Origin: an uncultured Alcaligenaceae bacterium
GTDB lineage: Bacteria; Pseudomonadota; Gammaproteobacteria; Burkholderiales; Burkholderiaceae_B
DNA: 64,000 nt
Assembly: GCA_937995985.1 (NCBI GenBank)
Contig: CALKIR010000009.1
Coordinates: forward strand, 48,500 to 112,499
Direction: 5' to 3'
Positions within the stretch are counted from its first letter, which is position 1; each line of letters starts with the position of its first letter. The position numbers and the translations under genes are program-made. Shown here one piece after another: positions 16,445 through 25,493 of this stretch. The notes beneath the pieces are model-generated. The model did no database searches. It was not told the origin of the DNA and was given only the letters and a program-made list of their open reading frames with translations.

Positions 16445-17654
16445 AACATGGAATCAGCAAGCCGTCGTCTGGTCTTTTGGGCTGCGTTGGTACGCTTTAT
16501 TAGAGGCTAATGCACAGGCTCAAGCCTATAGACTCATTAAACAACTAGGAGCGCAAAGCTGGGTGTTAACTGGTGAGCAGATGTGCTCAGTAGGTCTGAG
16601 TACGCAACGTGTTCGTCGCTCAGGACACCCCGTATATCTTGCTGCAGCAGCATTCTTTGCCCGCATAAATAAGGAGCAGAAAGTAGCAGCCATCATTCGC
16701 CTGCCTACAGGTCATTATTGGTTTGCTGCAGCCCAAAAAGGGCGTGTATTAGTACGAGGTGATCAGTGTTTTGAAAGATTAGAGCAAGCACAGTCATTTA
16801 TGGCTGAGGTATTGGCCGATAATCCCAAACTGCGTTGTTTGCATGGTTCAACAGCTTATATAGATTGGTCGGCTTTGATTGCGCCTGTGGCAGGGGGGGA
16901 GTGGATAGAACAAACACGATTACGGCCTCGGCAGCGTATCCAGCGCCGCCGCTTAATAGCTGGGTTGTTATTAGGAGGCGGAGCGCTGCTCTACTATGGT
17001 GCAGTAGGCTGGACCGCACGTCAGGCGGCAGGCGTGCTGAATAAAGAGGTAGAGACTGCAGCCGATCACCCTCCGCTGCTCTTGGAGCTGCACCCAAGGG
17101 CAGTGCTACAGCCACTGTTAGAGTTTTTATATACATTGCCTGTGCATGCCCAAGGTTGGTTGCTGAGTCACGCATCATGTCAATTACAGCAGTCTTTAGC
17201 AGGGTGGCACTGTACTGCCGATTATCAAAAACAACAGCAATCAGCAGATGCACACTATTTTTTATCTCAACAGGACTGGGAGACACAGATACAAGTCATC
17301 GATTTAGACACGATACGAGTGCATTTTCCTGTGGTGGCGCTTGGGTCTGACAGGTGGGCTCCTGTTGGACAGCGGACACAATTGCAGTTTTTGAGTTATT
17401 TGCACAAACAGCGAGTGGCTTTTTTGTCATTAAGTTATCAGCCCAAGCAGTGGACCTTAGCTGAGTGGCCCAATAGAAGTCCGGTGCGCATCCAGGGGCC
17501 ATTACGTTCCGCGCATTTATGGTATGACGCTCCAGCGCATATTCATTGGTATCGCGCCGTGCTGCAGGTTCATCCTCCTACTGAATTGAGTTTAAAGCAT
17601 AGTCAATTACATTTGACCTTAGAGGGAGCGGTAGATGATGCGTCGCTTTATTAA
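16425..17654 (+). CDS. pilO: PilO2-type pilin accessory protein
   Basis: An inner-membrane protein of the type IVb pilus (PAP_PilO family), about 409 residues. It has a cytoplasmic N-terminal domain with actin-fold-like alternation and a single transmembrane segment near residues 176-198 (LLLGGGALLYYGAVGWTA). A periplasmic C-terminal region contains paired cysteines (SCQLQQSLAGWHC). Together with PilP, PilQ and PilR it makes up the inner-membrane platform. ATG 16425 is chosen because GGTGGGGGT precedes it; a GTG four codons upstream is possible. The 3' end overlaps the pilP start by 20 bases. Assignment rests on topology and on position between pilN and pilQ, as well as on general resemblance. 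Confidence 0.72.
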   Translation: MKVQFSETWNQQAVVWSFGLRWYALLEANAQAQAYRLIKQLGAQSWVLTGEQMCSVGLSTQRVRRSGHPVYLAAAAFFARINKEQKVAAIIRLPTGHYWFAAAQKGRVLVRGDQCFERLEQAQSFMAEVLADNPKLRCLHGSTAYIDWSALIAPVAGGEWIEQTRLRPRQRIQRRRLIAGLLLGGGALLYYGAVGWTARQAAGVLNKEVETAADHPPLLLELHPRAVLQPLLEFLYTLPVHAQGWLLSHASCQLQQSLAGWHCTADYQKQQQSADAHYFLSQQDWETQIQVIDLDTIRVHFPVVALGSDRWAPVGQRTQLQFLSYLHKQRVAFLSLSYQPKQWTLAEWPNRSPVRIQGPLRSAHLWYDAPAHIHWYRAVLQVHPPTELSLKHSQLHLTLEGAVDDASLY

Positions 17655-18090
17655 GTGCATGAGCTTTCAAATGAGTCTATTTGGGTGCTTAAGCATGGGC
17701 CTAATTAGTGGTGCTTTTGCTCAAGCCCCTTGGGAGCAGACCTATCAAGCCGTACATGAGTTAATGCAGCAGGAAACAGAATACTTAATGCAAAACAATA
17801 GCAATGAAACAATACAGTCCATGGGGCAGCAGACTAGTGCTCATGCCCGAGAGTGCCCGTTTGGGTGTCCTCATGAAATAGAGCTGCTTTCTCTGTATGG
17901 GGTGGGTTCTGAAATCTATGTGCAATTACGCCATCAAGATAAAGATTATCTATTTGTTCCGGGACAGAAGCACCCTTTAGGGGCATTGGGGGCTGAGTTT
18001 ATTGTTTTAGAAAGTGTTTTAGGGCCTTGTGTTGAGCTACTGGTTGCCCAAGAAAAAGTACAGCAGTGCATCGTACCAACCTTTCCTTAG
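17635..18090 (+). CDS. pilP: PilP-like type IVb pilus biogenesis protein
   Basis: A small secreted or membrane-anchored protein of 151 residues with a signal peptide (cleavage likely after GAFA, residue 29). A short helical segment is followed by a beta-rich C-terminal domain that contains cysteine pairs (ECPFGC, GPC and QQC). PilP proteins usually link the secretin and the inner-membrane platform through such a domain. Two adjacent ATG codons (17635, 17638) follow GAGGG, and the start overlaps the end of pilO. Sequence similarity to R64 PilP is weak by eye, so the name depends mainly on operon position. Confidence 0.6.
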   Translation: MMRRFIKCMSFQMSLFGCLSMGLISGAFAQAPWEQTYQAVHELMQQETEYLMQNNSNETIQSMGQQTSAHARECPFGCPHEIELLSLYGVGSEIYVQLRHQDKDYLFVPGQKHPLGALGAEFIVLESVLGPCVELLVAQEKVQQCIVPTFP

Positions 18091-18127
18091 AGAGCGTGTG
18101 AGAAAGGAGTGGTTACAGGAGGTAGAG

Positions 18128-18184
18128 ATGCTAAACATTATTCATACAAGGCAAAGGAGAGGGCATGTTCGGCACATATTCTAG
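18128..18184 (+). CDS. Possible 18-residue micro-ORF overlapping the pilQ start
   Basis: A perfect AGGAGG (18117-18122) sits five bases before ATG 18128, opening an 18-codon frame that stops inside the sixth to seventh codon of pilQ, in another frame. The strength of the ribosome binding site is striking in what would otherwise be a spacer. It may couple pilQ translation or be the relic of a small gene. Confidence 0.3.
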   Translation: MLNIIHTRQRRGHVRHIF

Positions 18185-19913
18185 GCTTTTTAAGCGGTGG
18201 CGCCGCCATGGCTTTTTATCATGGGGCAAGCAAGCGCACTTATCTCATGTAAGTGCTTGTCACGATAAGGCTGCGATTACGGCTTTAGGAGAAAGCAAAC
18301 ATTGTAGCAATCTTGAGCAAATTAAATCCTTACAGCCTGCATTAAGTCATGGGTTACATGAGCAGTTGGATTTAAATGGCAAACTATTGCGTGATGTATT
18401 GCCCGTGATGTGTGTGGATGGACGAGTCACCTTATTAGTAACCCAAGAGGCGATTTATAGTGATGCTGTGCGGAGCCTTATTCATGCTCTTGTTGAGCAA
18501 GGGTATCAATTTGCACAAATTGCTTACGTAGTGGTCGATGCGGCCGTTCTTTTGGCCGTACGTCGCACCTTGCCGACCAAAGCTCAATCATTGTCTGCTA
18601 AAGGGGGATCTCTAGAGTACAGTACCCGCAGTGAAGCAGAGTTATATGCCATGTTTGTAGAGCTTGTGCGTTGGGGAGTGCATAATGAAGCCAGTGATTT
18701 ACATATTAATTTGTATTTAGGAGAGCCTTTTTCACCGGTTTATTACACTGTTGCCGGCCGCTATGTACAGCCTTCAGTGTTTAAATCTATGCAGACTGCC
18801 TTGTTACGCGATATGTTGGCTGTGGCTTGGATGAATGTACAAGGAGGCAATGCTCCAGTATTTGATGTCTATCAGGAGCAGCAAGGCAGACTGGAGTGTG
18901 ATATTGGGGGGCAAATCATACGGTTACGTTGGGCCTCCTTAGCCGCCGTTGATGGTCCAAGCGTTTGTTTAAGAATATTAGGACAAGAACAAGAAGCAGC
19001 ATTTGAGCTCAGTGAGTTAGGGTATTTTTCTGAGCAGCAGCATTTATTATTACAGGCCGCCTTAAGTGAGCGCGGTGCCATTATATTTTCAGGTTCTGTA
19101 GGCTCTGGAAAATCTACTGCTTTGGCCGCTTTGGTGCGTCACTTGCCCGCGTGGCGCAAAGTAATAACTTTAGAGGATCCTGTTGAGTATCGTATTCCCC
19201 GTGCCATTCAAGTCTCTTTAGCTCGAGAGTTAGATGAGGATACTCATCAACAGTTTGGAGCAAAATTGCGCGCGTTAAAGCGTTCAGCGATGACAGACGT
19301 ACTTTTAGGCGAAATCCGTGATCCTGAAACTGCACAAGCTTTTACTGATTTAGCAACCTCTGGGGTACGTGTATTTACTACAGTGCATGCTGCGCGGGCT
19401 AGATTAATTCCCCAGCGCTTGAGTTCTAGTTTTATTGGTGTTGATCCGGAATTACTGCGCACCCCCGGAGTATTGAGATTGTTGGTACATCAAGAATTAC
19501 TCCCCAAATTATGTACTCAATGTGCACTGCCAGTGCGAGAACTCACACAATTTCCAGCCGGTCTTGCCGCGGCTTTTTATCAATTTCGTCATTTTAGAGA
19601 TTGGCTCCGCCAAGTAAAGCAGCTTTGGGGGGAGGATGGGTTTGAGCAGTTATACGTACGCAATCCCCAAGGATGTCAGGCGTGTGCTATTTGGGCCAAG
19701 CGAGGCTTAGCGGGATATTCGGGGCGTACTGTAGTTGCTGAGCTTTGGCAGCCCCATGTATCTGTGCAGCAACCATGCATCTATTCAGCTGCTTGGCGCA
19801 AAGCGCAGCAAGGGGTACTAGACCTGTTTGAGATCGAGCATTATTTCGGTTTTTTTGATGCCCCTCAGTGGCAAGCTTGGCAGCATTCTACTCAGAACAA
19901 ACACCTTGGATAA
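18165..19913 (+). CDS. pilQ: PilQ-like type IVb pilus assembly ATPase (GspE/PulE family)
   Basis: The cytoplasmic hexameric ATPase that powers pilus assembly, 582 residues. After an N-terminal domain of about 150 residues come the secretion-ATPase features in order: Walker A GSVGSGKST (residues 310-318), Asp box TLEDPVEYR, Walker B LLGEIRD, and His box TTVHA. A C-terminal zinc-binding tetracysteine follows (CTQC near residue 449 and CQAC near 504). This is a full set for an active GspE-type motor. The start ATG 18165 has AGGAGAGGG just upstream. It is followed by the membrane platform gene pilR, the usual order in R64-like loci. Confidence 0.9.
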   Translation: MFGTYSRLFKRWRRHGFLSWGKQAHLSHVSACHDKAAITALGESKHCSNLEQIKSLQPALSHGLHEQLDLNGKLLRDVLPVMCVDGRVTLLVTQEAIYSDAVRSLIHALVEQGYQFAQIAYVVVDAAVLLAVRRTLPTKAQSLSAKGGSLEYSTRSEAELYAMFVELVRWGVHNEASDLHINLYLGEPFSPVYYTVAGRYVQPSVFKSMQTALLRDMLAVAWMNVQGGNAPVFDVYQEQQGRLECDIGGQIIRLRWASLAAVDGPSVCLRILGQEQEAAFELSELGYFSEQQHLLLQAALSERGAIIFSGSVGSGKSTALAALVRHLPAWRKVITLEDPVEYRIPRAIQVSLARELDEDTHQQFGAKLRALKRSAMTDVLLGEIRDPETAQAFTDLATSGVRVFTTVHAARARLIPQRLSSSFIGVDPELLRTPGVLRLLVHQELLPKLCTQCALPVRELTQFPAGLAAAFYQFRHFRDWLRQVKQLWGEDGFEQLYVRNPQGCQACAIWAKRGLAGYSGRTVVAELWQPHVSVQQPCIYSAAWRKAQQGVLDLFEIEHYFGFFDAPQWQAWQHSTQNKHLG

Positions 19914-19958
19914 CGCGACAGTGTACTGTTTTGCCAAGGGTTCAGGGAGTCAACTGAG

Positions 19959-21047
19959 ATGTATGAGCGGTGGCTAATTATTTGGTGGCAATGGCGGTTT
20001 AGGCGGTACCGAGTAGCGTATTTACGCTATCTGGCCGCCTTGTTAAAACATCACTCTTCATCACAGACCTTTAAAGGGATTTTTGAAAAAGAATTGCAGC
20101 GCTATGGATCGCATCATATAAGGGGGCGTTTGGCGCAGCTTTGGCTGCATCGCCTCCATCATTATGGCGGGGATTTAGCTGCTGCTTGGCATGGGAGCTT
20201 TTCGCCTGAGGTATTACAAGTGATTCGGGTATGTCAACATTACGGGTCGCGTAGTTTGACTCAGGCTTTTAGTTTTTTGGCCTATCAGCAAGAGATTTTA
20301 TGGAATTTAAAAAAGCGCGGACTGACTCTCTTGTGGCCTGCTTTTTTGGCCCTCTTTATAGTTGGGGGCGCCTTAGTTTTGATTCCTTTATTAACAGTTC
20401 CAGAATTAAAACGGGTATTTTCTTATGTGCCTGCAGAGCATTATGGCATGGCTACCCGAGCTTTATTTGGTACAGCAGAGTGGTTGGTGCAGTATGGGTA
20501 TTGGATACCCATTACGCTGCTTGGTTGTGTGATGGGGGTGTATTACTCATTAAGCCGCTTGGTAGGAGCTACACGTTTATTGTTAGATCGGTTAGAGCCT
20601 TGGAATAGTTATCGGCTTATATCCGCTTATGGGCTATTGCATATCTTAGGGGTGTTACTTGCTTTGGAGCATGTGCCTTTATCTCTTGAGGCCGCTATAC
20701 ATCGGCTGGCTGACACTTCTATTCCTTGGCTCCGTATGCGTCTTCAACAAGTGCAACAGCGTATTGTGCAAGGGCATACCGGAGCGGGTAGTTTTGCCAC
20801 AGGGCTATTAGATAAAGAAGATCTATGGTTTTTGATTGACATGGCCGAAGGGCATTCTTTTGCTCAGGCTTGTATGCTGACTGCGCAGCGATTAGCTAAT
20901 CGCATAGAAGAACGCTTAAATCGTTTGGTTGTGATGGTGCGTTGGGCAGTATTGCTGGGTGCAGTGGGAGCATTGTTGTCAATGTTGTTTTGGCATTATC
21001 GAGTTTTTGAAGAGCTGCGTCAGGGCTTAATTAATGTATTTGTTTAA
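19959..21047 (+). CDS. pilR: PilR-like type IVb pilus inner-membrane platform protein (GspF family)
   Basis: A polytopic inner-membrane protein of 362 residues in the type II secretion F family, which transfers the ATPase motion to the growing pilus. Two related cytoplasmic helical domains are present. There are three transmembrane segments, near residues 118-138, 175-197 and 327-347. An AGGGAG ribosome binding site lies ten bases before the ATG. It sits between the ATPase and the pilin gene as in R64. Confidence 0.85.
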   Translation: MYERWLIIWWQWRFRRYRVAYLRYLAALLKHHSSSQTFKGIFEKELQRYGSHHIRGRLAQLWLHRLHHYGGDLAAAWHGSFSPEVLQVIRVCQHYGSRSLTQAFSFLAYQQEILWNLKKRGLTLLWPAFLALFIVGGALVLIPLLTVPELKRVFSYVPAEHYGMATRALFGTAEWLVQYGYWIPITLLGCVMGVYYSLSRLVGATRLLLDRLEPWNSYRLISAYGLLHILGVLLALEHVPLSLEAAIHRLADTSIPWLRMRLQQVQQRIVQGHTGAGSFATGLLDKEDLWFLIDMAEGHSFAQACMLTAQRLANRIEERLNRLVVMVRWAVLLGAVGALLSMLFWHYRVFEELRQGLINVFV

Positions 21048-21060
21048 TTGGAGGGAGGAA

Positions 21061-21666
21061 ATGAGCAAAGAGGTAATGAATGTTTGCATGCGTACAGCTT
21101 ATTCACCCCGACAGAAGGAGGGATATGGGCAGCGCGGCTTATCGCTCATAGAGATTTCAGTGGTAACGGTTATTATCTTGCTATTAGCTATATTGGCCAT
21201 TCCAGCGATTCAGGGATATTTAGTTGAAAATCGTGTGCCTAAGGTTGGTGAAGCGCTTGCTCATTATGTATTACGGCAGCATCTAAATGCTTCTGTACAT
21301 GGAGAGCCTCACTATAAAGGCATGGATATACAGCATTTTTCACGTCAAAATAAAGAAAAGGCAGTATTTACTATTCAAGAACAAGGGGGGCAAACGGTGG
21401 TGCAGCATGGTTTAGGAAAAGGGGGGCAGTTGTTTATTCATGAACGAGAGGGAGGGCGAGCATTGGAGCTGCGGTTGACATCTGTCCATCATGCGGCGTG
21501 CCCTGCTTTAGCAACAGTATTGCACCAATTGGCTGATGAAATTTATGTTGGGCCAGAAGGTCGCTTAACAGAGGTGAAAAGCCCTCAACGCACTTACAAT
21601 GCTTTTTATGCGCAGCAGCAATGTGAGGATGGGGAGGTGAATACGTTCAGATTTATTGTTCGCTAG
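21061..21666 (+). CDS. pilS: PilS-like major type IVb prepilin
   Basis: The probable major pilin, about 201 residues. An N-terminal leader of 25-26 residues ends in glycine, followed by the prepilin cleavage site G/LSLIE, whose glutamate at mature position 5 is needed for assembly. The hydrophobic helix EISVVTVIILLLAILAIPAI follows. The long leader and the non-methyl-phenylalanine first residue (Leu) are typical of type IVb pilins. Two cysteines in the C-terminal third (ACPAL and QQCED) could form the D-region disulfide. ATG 21061 is preceded by GGAGGGAGGA; an earlier ATG inside pilR is less likely. No prepilin peptidase gene is present in the operon. Confidence 0.85.
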   Translation: MSKEVMNVCMRTAYSPRQKEGYGQRGLSLIEISVVTVIILLLAILAIPAIQGYLVENRVPKVGEALAHYVLRQHLNASVHGEPHYKGMDIQHFSRQNKEKAVFTIQEQGGQTVVQHGLGKGGQLFIHEREGGRALELRLTSVHHAACPALATVLHQLADEIYVGPEGRLTEVKSPQRTYNAFYAQQQCEDGEVNTFRFIVR

Positions 21667-21677
21667 GGTATTGCATT

Positions 21678-22730
21678 ATGGATGGGATGGCTCATAAAAA
21701 GCAGCTCGCGCAACGTGGAAGTGCCTTGCTTGAGTATGTTGTGGTGATGGGCTTAGTGTTATTAACAGCTGTTTGGGCAGTAGGTGCGTGGGCAGAGAAA
21801 AGGACAGAGTTACAGGTGCAAGCCACTGCTATTTGGATGCAGGCCTTACAGCAGGCACTTGAGCGTTATATAGAAACTTATGGCCAAGAGCTCATTAAGG
21901 CTTCTCCTTATACGCCTATTAGATTAGATGGACAGTGGGTATCTGATTGGCAGCACCCAACCATTCAAGAGCTACAGCAGCTAGGCTTATTAAGCACAGC
22001 ATTGAATCATGCCTTTGAGCCGCCAGCTTGGTTATGGGTTTTTCCACAGACTCCCTGTATTCAAGAACCTTGTTTTTTACATGCCTTGATTGTGAGTCAG
22101 CAGCCATTGCAAAAAAAATCAGGGGAGGCTGATGCTTATGCCCTAGGAGTTTGGCGCGAAATTACGGGAGGGGCAGGGCTAGCGGTACAAGCCCCTTATG
22201 AGCAATGGTTAGCAGCCGCTCATTTTCGTTGGCCTAATTATTTTGCCAATATTGGTTCATTGCCCGAAGGAACCATCGCTTTGGCAGTACAGGGGGAGCA
22301 GTTATGGAGTCGCTATTTGCGGGTTAGGGATGAACGAGATCCGCAGTTTCAAAATCAATTGACGGTACGAGGGCCGATTTACGGTCAAACTGATATTTAT
22401 GCTGAGGGGGCTGTGGTGATGAAGCATACAGCTCAAGCAGGGCAAAGCTGTAATGAGGCAGGGGCAATGGCCCATGATGTCCATTTGCCCATGTTATTAC
22501 TTTGCCGAGATGGAAAATGGCAGCATTCAGTAGGTCAAGATGGGGGGCATTTTATTACGGATCAATACGGGTATTGTACTCATCCTATTTTAGGAGAGAC
22601 CACGAATCCCCGCACTGGGTTATGTGGGTGCCCTCCCTTTTATACGCCAATTGTCATTGCTGTATTTCAAAATGTAGAGAATAATTACTATCGTACTTAT
22701 TTATGTCGTATCAATGGGCCAAACTATTAA
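21678..22730 (+). CDS. pilV: PilV-like minor pilin / pilus-tip adhesin
   Basis: A 350-residue protein with a prepilin-like N-terminus: QRG/SALLEY then VVVMGLVLLTAVWAVG, with Glu at mature position 5. This matches the constant region of PilV, the tip adhesin whose end is varied by a shufflon in R64. It includes the segment where the constant part normally closes (QSCNEAGAMAHDVHLPMLLL, then C and GKW). A short cysteine-rich tail of about 60 residues follows (YGYC, GLCGCPPFYTP, TYLC), probably the receptor-binding tip. No shufflon repeats, alternative C-terminal segments or Rci recombinase gene are seen downstream, so the tip appears fixed. The start could also be ATG 21687. Confidence 0.78.
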   Translation: MDGMAHKKQLAQRGSALLEYVVVMGLVLLTAVWAVGAWAEKRTELQVQATAIWMQALQQALERYIETYGQELIKASPYTPIRLDGQWVSDWQHPTIQELQQLGLLSTALNHAFEPPAWLWVFPQTPCIQEPCFLHALIVSQQPLQKKSGEADAYALGVWREITGGAGLAVQAPYEQWLAAAHFRWPNYFANIGSLPEGTIALAVQGEQLWSRYLRVRDERDPQFQNQLTVRGPIYGQTDIYAEGAVVMKHTAQAGQSCNEAGAMAHDVHLPMLLLCRDGKWQHSVGQDGGHFITDQYGYCTHPILGETTNPRTGLCGCPPFYTPIVIAVFQNVENNYYRTYLCRINGPNY

Positions 22731-22774
22731 GAAATCGCAAAGGTTGGTATTATGAACGTTTGCATTGTCTTATC

Positions 22775-22819
22775 GGGATAAGCAAATTATATTTGCTAGG
22801 ATAGTGTTATCCCCTTTTT
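22775..22819 (+). terminator. Probable terminator of the pil operon
   Basis: An outer 7-bp stem GGGATAA / TTATCCC encloses an inner 5-bp stem GCAAA / TTTGC and is followed by CTTTTT. It lies 44 bases after pilV. The unpaired bases between the stems make it less certain than a simple hairpin. Confidence 0.55.
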
Positions 22820-22834
22820 GTTCCAGGATATAAT
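22807..22834 (+). promoter_or_regulatory. Predicted promoter of alaS
   Basis: A perfect -10 TATAAT (22829-22834) lies 16 bases after a weak -35 (TTATCC, 22807-22812). The -35 overlaps the 3' arm of the preceding terminator. The predicted transcript would have a leader of about 25 bases. Confidence 0.5.
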
Positions 22835-22865
22835 TGGCCTCTTTATTTTTACAGCGCAGCAATTC

Positions 22866-25493
22866 ATGAAGACATCGGAAATTCGTCAAAAGTTTTTATC
22901 TTTTTTTGAAGAGCGGGGCCACCAATTAGTACCCTCTTCGTCTTTGGTGCCTGCCAATGACCCAACATTGTTATTTACTAATGCTGGGATGGTTCAGTTT
23001 AAGGACGTGTTTACAGGGCAAGAGCAGCGTCCTTATGTCCGTGCGGTTTCCTCACAGCGCTGTGTGCGCGCGGGAGGAAAGCACAATGATCTGGAAAATG
23101 TAGGCTATACCGCGCGCCACCATACTTTTTTTGAGATGCTGGGTAATTTCAGCTTTGGTGATTATTTCAAGCATGATGCCATTCATTATGCTTGGGAGCT
23201 TTTGACTCAGGTGTTTGGTTTGCCTCAAGAGCGGCTTTGGGTCACTGTTTATGCTGAAGATGATGAGGCCTACGATATTTGGCATAAGGAAATAGGCGTT
23301 CCCCAAGAGCGTATTATTCGTATAGGGGATGAAGCAGGGCAGCGCTATGTGTCGGATAATTTTTGGCAAATGGCTGACACAGGTCCTTGTGGTCCGTGCT
23401 CAGAAGTTTTTTATGACCATGGGCCAGAGGTTTGGGGAGGACCTCCCGGATCCGAGCATGAGGACGGAGACCGTTTTATTGAAATTTGGAACTTGGTGTT
23501 CATGCAATATGACCGCTCAGCTGATGGCACCATGACACCATTGCCCAAGCCGTGTGTTGACACAGGGATGGGGTTAGAGCGTATTGCAGCAGTCCTACAA
23601 GGAGTGCACTCGAATTATGAAATTGATATTTTTCAGGCGTTGATTCGAGCTGCTGCTCGGGAAACTGGCGCTCAAGATCTTAGCGATAATTCTTTAAAGG
23701 TCATTGCTGATCATATTCGTGCCTGCGCTTTTCTGATCATTGATGGGGTGATTCCTGGCAATGAGGGGCGAGGGTATGTATTGCGTCGCATTATCCGTCG
23801 AGCTTTGCGTCATGGCCATAAATTAGGTCAAAATCGTCCTTTCTTTTATCGTTTGGTTGCTGCTTTAGCAGAGCAAATGGGTGAGGCTTATCCTGATTTA
23901 GTAACGCAGCAAGATCGTATTGAGCAGGTGCTCAAACAAGAGGAAGAGCGTTTTATAGAGACCTTAGAGCATGGCATGCGCATTTTGGATGAGGCCTTGG
24001 CATCATTACAGCCTAATGAGGTTTTAGATGGCCAAACCTTATTTACGCTATATGACACCTATGGCTTTCCCGTTGATTTAACCGCGGATATTTGTCGTGA
24101 GCGCGATGTTCAGGTGGATTTTGATGGCTTTGATCAGGCTATGGAGCAACAGCGTGAACGCGCCCGCGCTGCGGGTCGGTTCCATGCTGCCCAAGGACTG
24201 AGCTATGATGGGGTGCAGACAACTTTTAAAGGCTATGAGCACCTTGTTGTTGATGACACAACAGTACAGGCTCTGTATGTTGATGGCACCTCAGTACAGT
24301 CTGTAGAAAGCGGTCAAGAGGCTGTTGTGGTGTTAGACCTGACTCCGTTTTATGCCGAAGCGGGTGGTCAAGTAGGCGATATTGGCACGCTGCATAATGA
24401 TACCGCCTTGTTTCAGGTTCAAGATACCCAAAATATTTCTAGCCAAGTTATTGGTCACCACGGGGTGCTTCAGCAAGGGCAGCTCAAAGTCGGCGATAAG
24501 TTGTCTGCACAGGTTGATTACGCGCATCGTGAGGCAACCATTCGTAATCACTCCGCAACCCATCTAATGCACAAGGCACTCAAAGAAGTACTGGGGGAGC
24601 ATGTGCAGCAGCGCGGATCATTAGTCGACGCAGAAAAAACGCGTTTTGATTTTGTTCATGATGCTCCTCTTACGGCACAGCAAATTACTGCTGTTGAGGC
24701 CATTGTTAATAATGAGATTCTTGCTAACGAGCCAGTCAGGGCTCAGTTAATGAGCTTCGATGAGGCTGTCGATTCTGGGGCAGTGGCCCTTTTTGGTGAA
24801 AAATATGACAGTGAGGTGCGCGTGTTAGATATTGGGACTTCCCGGGAGTTATGCGGAGGTACCCATGTGCGCGCAACTGGTGATATTGGTTTGTTCAAAA
24901 TTGTTTCTGAAGGTGGGGTTGCAGCCGGTATCCGTCGAGTTGAGGCGTTAACTGGGTTGAATGCGCTACGCTGGGTGCAGCAGACCGAGCAGCAGTTGCG
25001 AAGTGCAACCGAGCAGCTTAAAACCACTCCAGACAAGGTCGCTGAGCGCATTAGTCAACTGCAAGCGCAAATACGTCAGCTTGAACGTGAGCAGAACCGT
25101 CTCAAGGATCAGGTGGCAGCAGCAGCCGGTCAGGATTTAGCCGCCCAAGCGCAGACTTTAGATGGTGGCCTTAAAGTATTGGCCGCTGCATTACCCGGTG
25201 CTGACCCAAAGGCATTACGCAGCACAGCCGATCAGCTCAAGAATAAGTTAGGTACGGCAGTAATAGTGCTGGCGACCACCCATGCTGATAAGGTTAATTT
25301 AGTCGCTGCAGTGACCAAGGATGTCACGCAGCAGATTAAGGCAGGTGAGTTAGTCTCTATGGTTGCCCAGCAAGTCGATGGCAAAGGGGGCGGTCGCCCT
25401 GATATGGCTATGGGCGGGGGGACGAATGTAGCTGCTTTAGAGCAGGCCTTAGAGAGTGTGCTGCCTTGGGTACAAAAAAAGGTGGGGGCATGA
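22866..25493 (+). CDS. alaS: Alanine-tRNA ligase
   Basis: Charges tRNA-Ala with alanine. At 875 residues it matches the E. coli enzyme (876). The class II catalytic domain starts at the N-terminus (KTSEIRQKFLSFFEERGH; TRNA-recognition region with RALRHGHKLG). The editing domain carries the zinc ligands HSATH and CGGTH, and the C-terminal Ala domain includes a coiled coil (residues about 720-765) and GGGRPDMAMGGG. ATG 22866 begins the family N-terminus; an in-frame upstream ATG (22818) would add 16 residues not typical of the family. The stop overlaps the start of tusA. Confidence 0.97.
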   Translation: MKTSEIRQKFLSFFEERGHQLVPSSSLVPANDPTLLFTNAGMVQFKDVFTGQEQRPYVRAVSSQRCVRAGGKHNDLENVGYTARHHTFFEMLGNFSFGDYFKHDAIHYAWELLTQVFGLPQERLWVTVYAEDDEAYDIWHKEIGVPQERIIRIGDEAGQRYVSDNFWQMADTGPCGPCSEVFYDHGPEVWGGPPGSEHEDGDRFIEIWNLVFMQYDRSADGTMTPLPKPCVDTGMGLERIAAVLQGVHSNYEIDIFQALIRAAARETGAQDLSDNSLKVIADHIRACAFLIIDGVIPGNEGRGYVLRRIIRRALRHGHKLGQNRPFFYRLVAALAEQMGEAYPDLVTQQDRIEQVLKQEEERFIETLEHGMRILDEALASLQPNEVLDGQTLFTLYDTYGFPVDLTADICRERDVQVDFDGFDQAMEQQRERARAAGRFHAAQGLSYDGVQTTFKGYEHLVVDDTTVQALYVDGTSVQSVESGQEAVVVLDLTPFYAEAGGQVGDIGTLHNDTALFQVQDTQNISSQVIGHHGVLQQGQLKVGDKLSAQVDYAHREATIRNHSATHLMHKALKEVLGEHVQQRGSLVDAEKTRFDFVHDAPLTAQQITAVEAIVNNEILANEPVRAQLMSFDEAVDSGAVALFGEKYDSEVRVLDIGTSRELCGGTHVRATGDIGLFKIVSEGGVAAGIRRVEALTGLNALRWVQQTEQQLRSATEQLKTTPDKVAERISQLQAQIRQLEREQNRLKDQVAAAAGQDLAAQAQTLDGGLKVLAAALPGADPKALRSTADQLKNKLGTAVIVLATTHADKVNLVAAVTKDVTQQIKAGELVSMVAQQVDGKGGGRPDMAMGGGTNVAALEQALESVLPWVQKKVGA

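Noticed and set aside
15915..16460. 181-codon minus-strand frame over pilN/pilO
   Set aside because: It lies fully opposite well-supported pil genes, starts without a ribosome binding site and shows no domain pattern.
16798..17286. 162-codon minus-strand frame inside pilO
   Set aside because: Overlaps pilO completely; composition is that of a shadow frame.
22400..22830. Shufflon repeats around the 3' end of pilV
   Set aside because: I looked for repeated inverted short segments and alternative tails and saw none; only the terminator-like hairpin is present.
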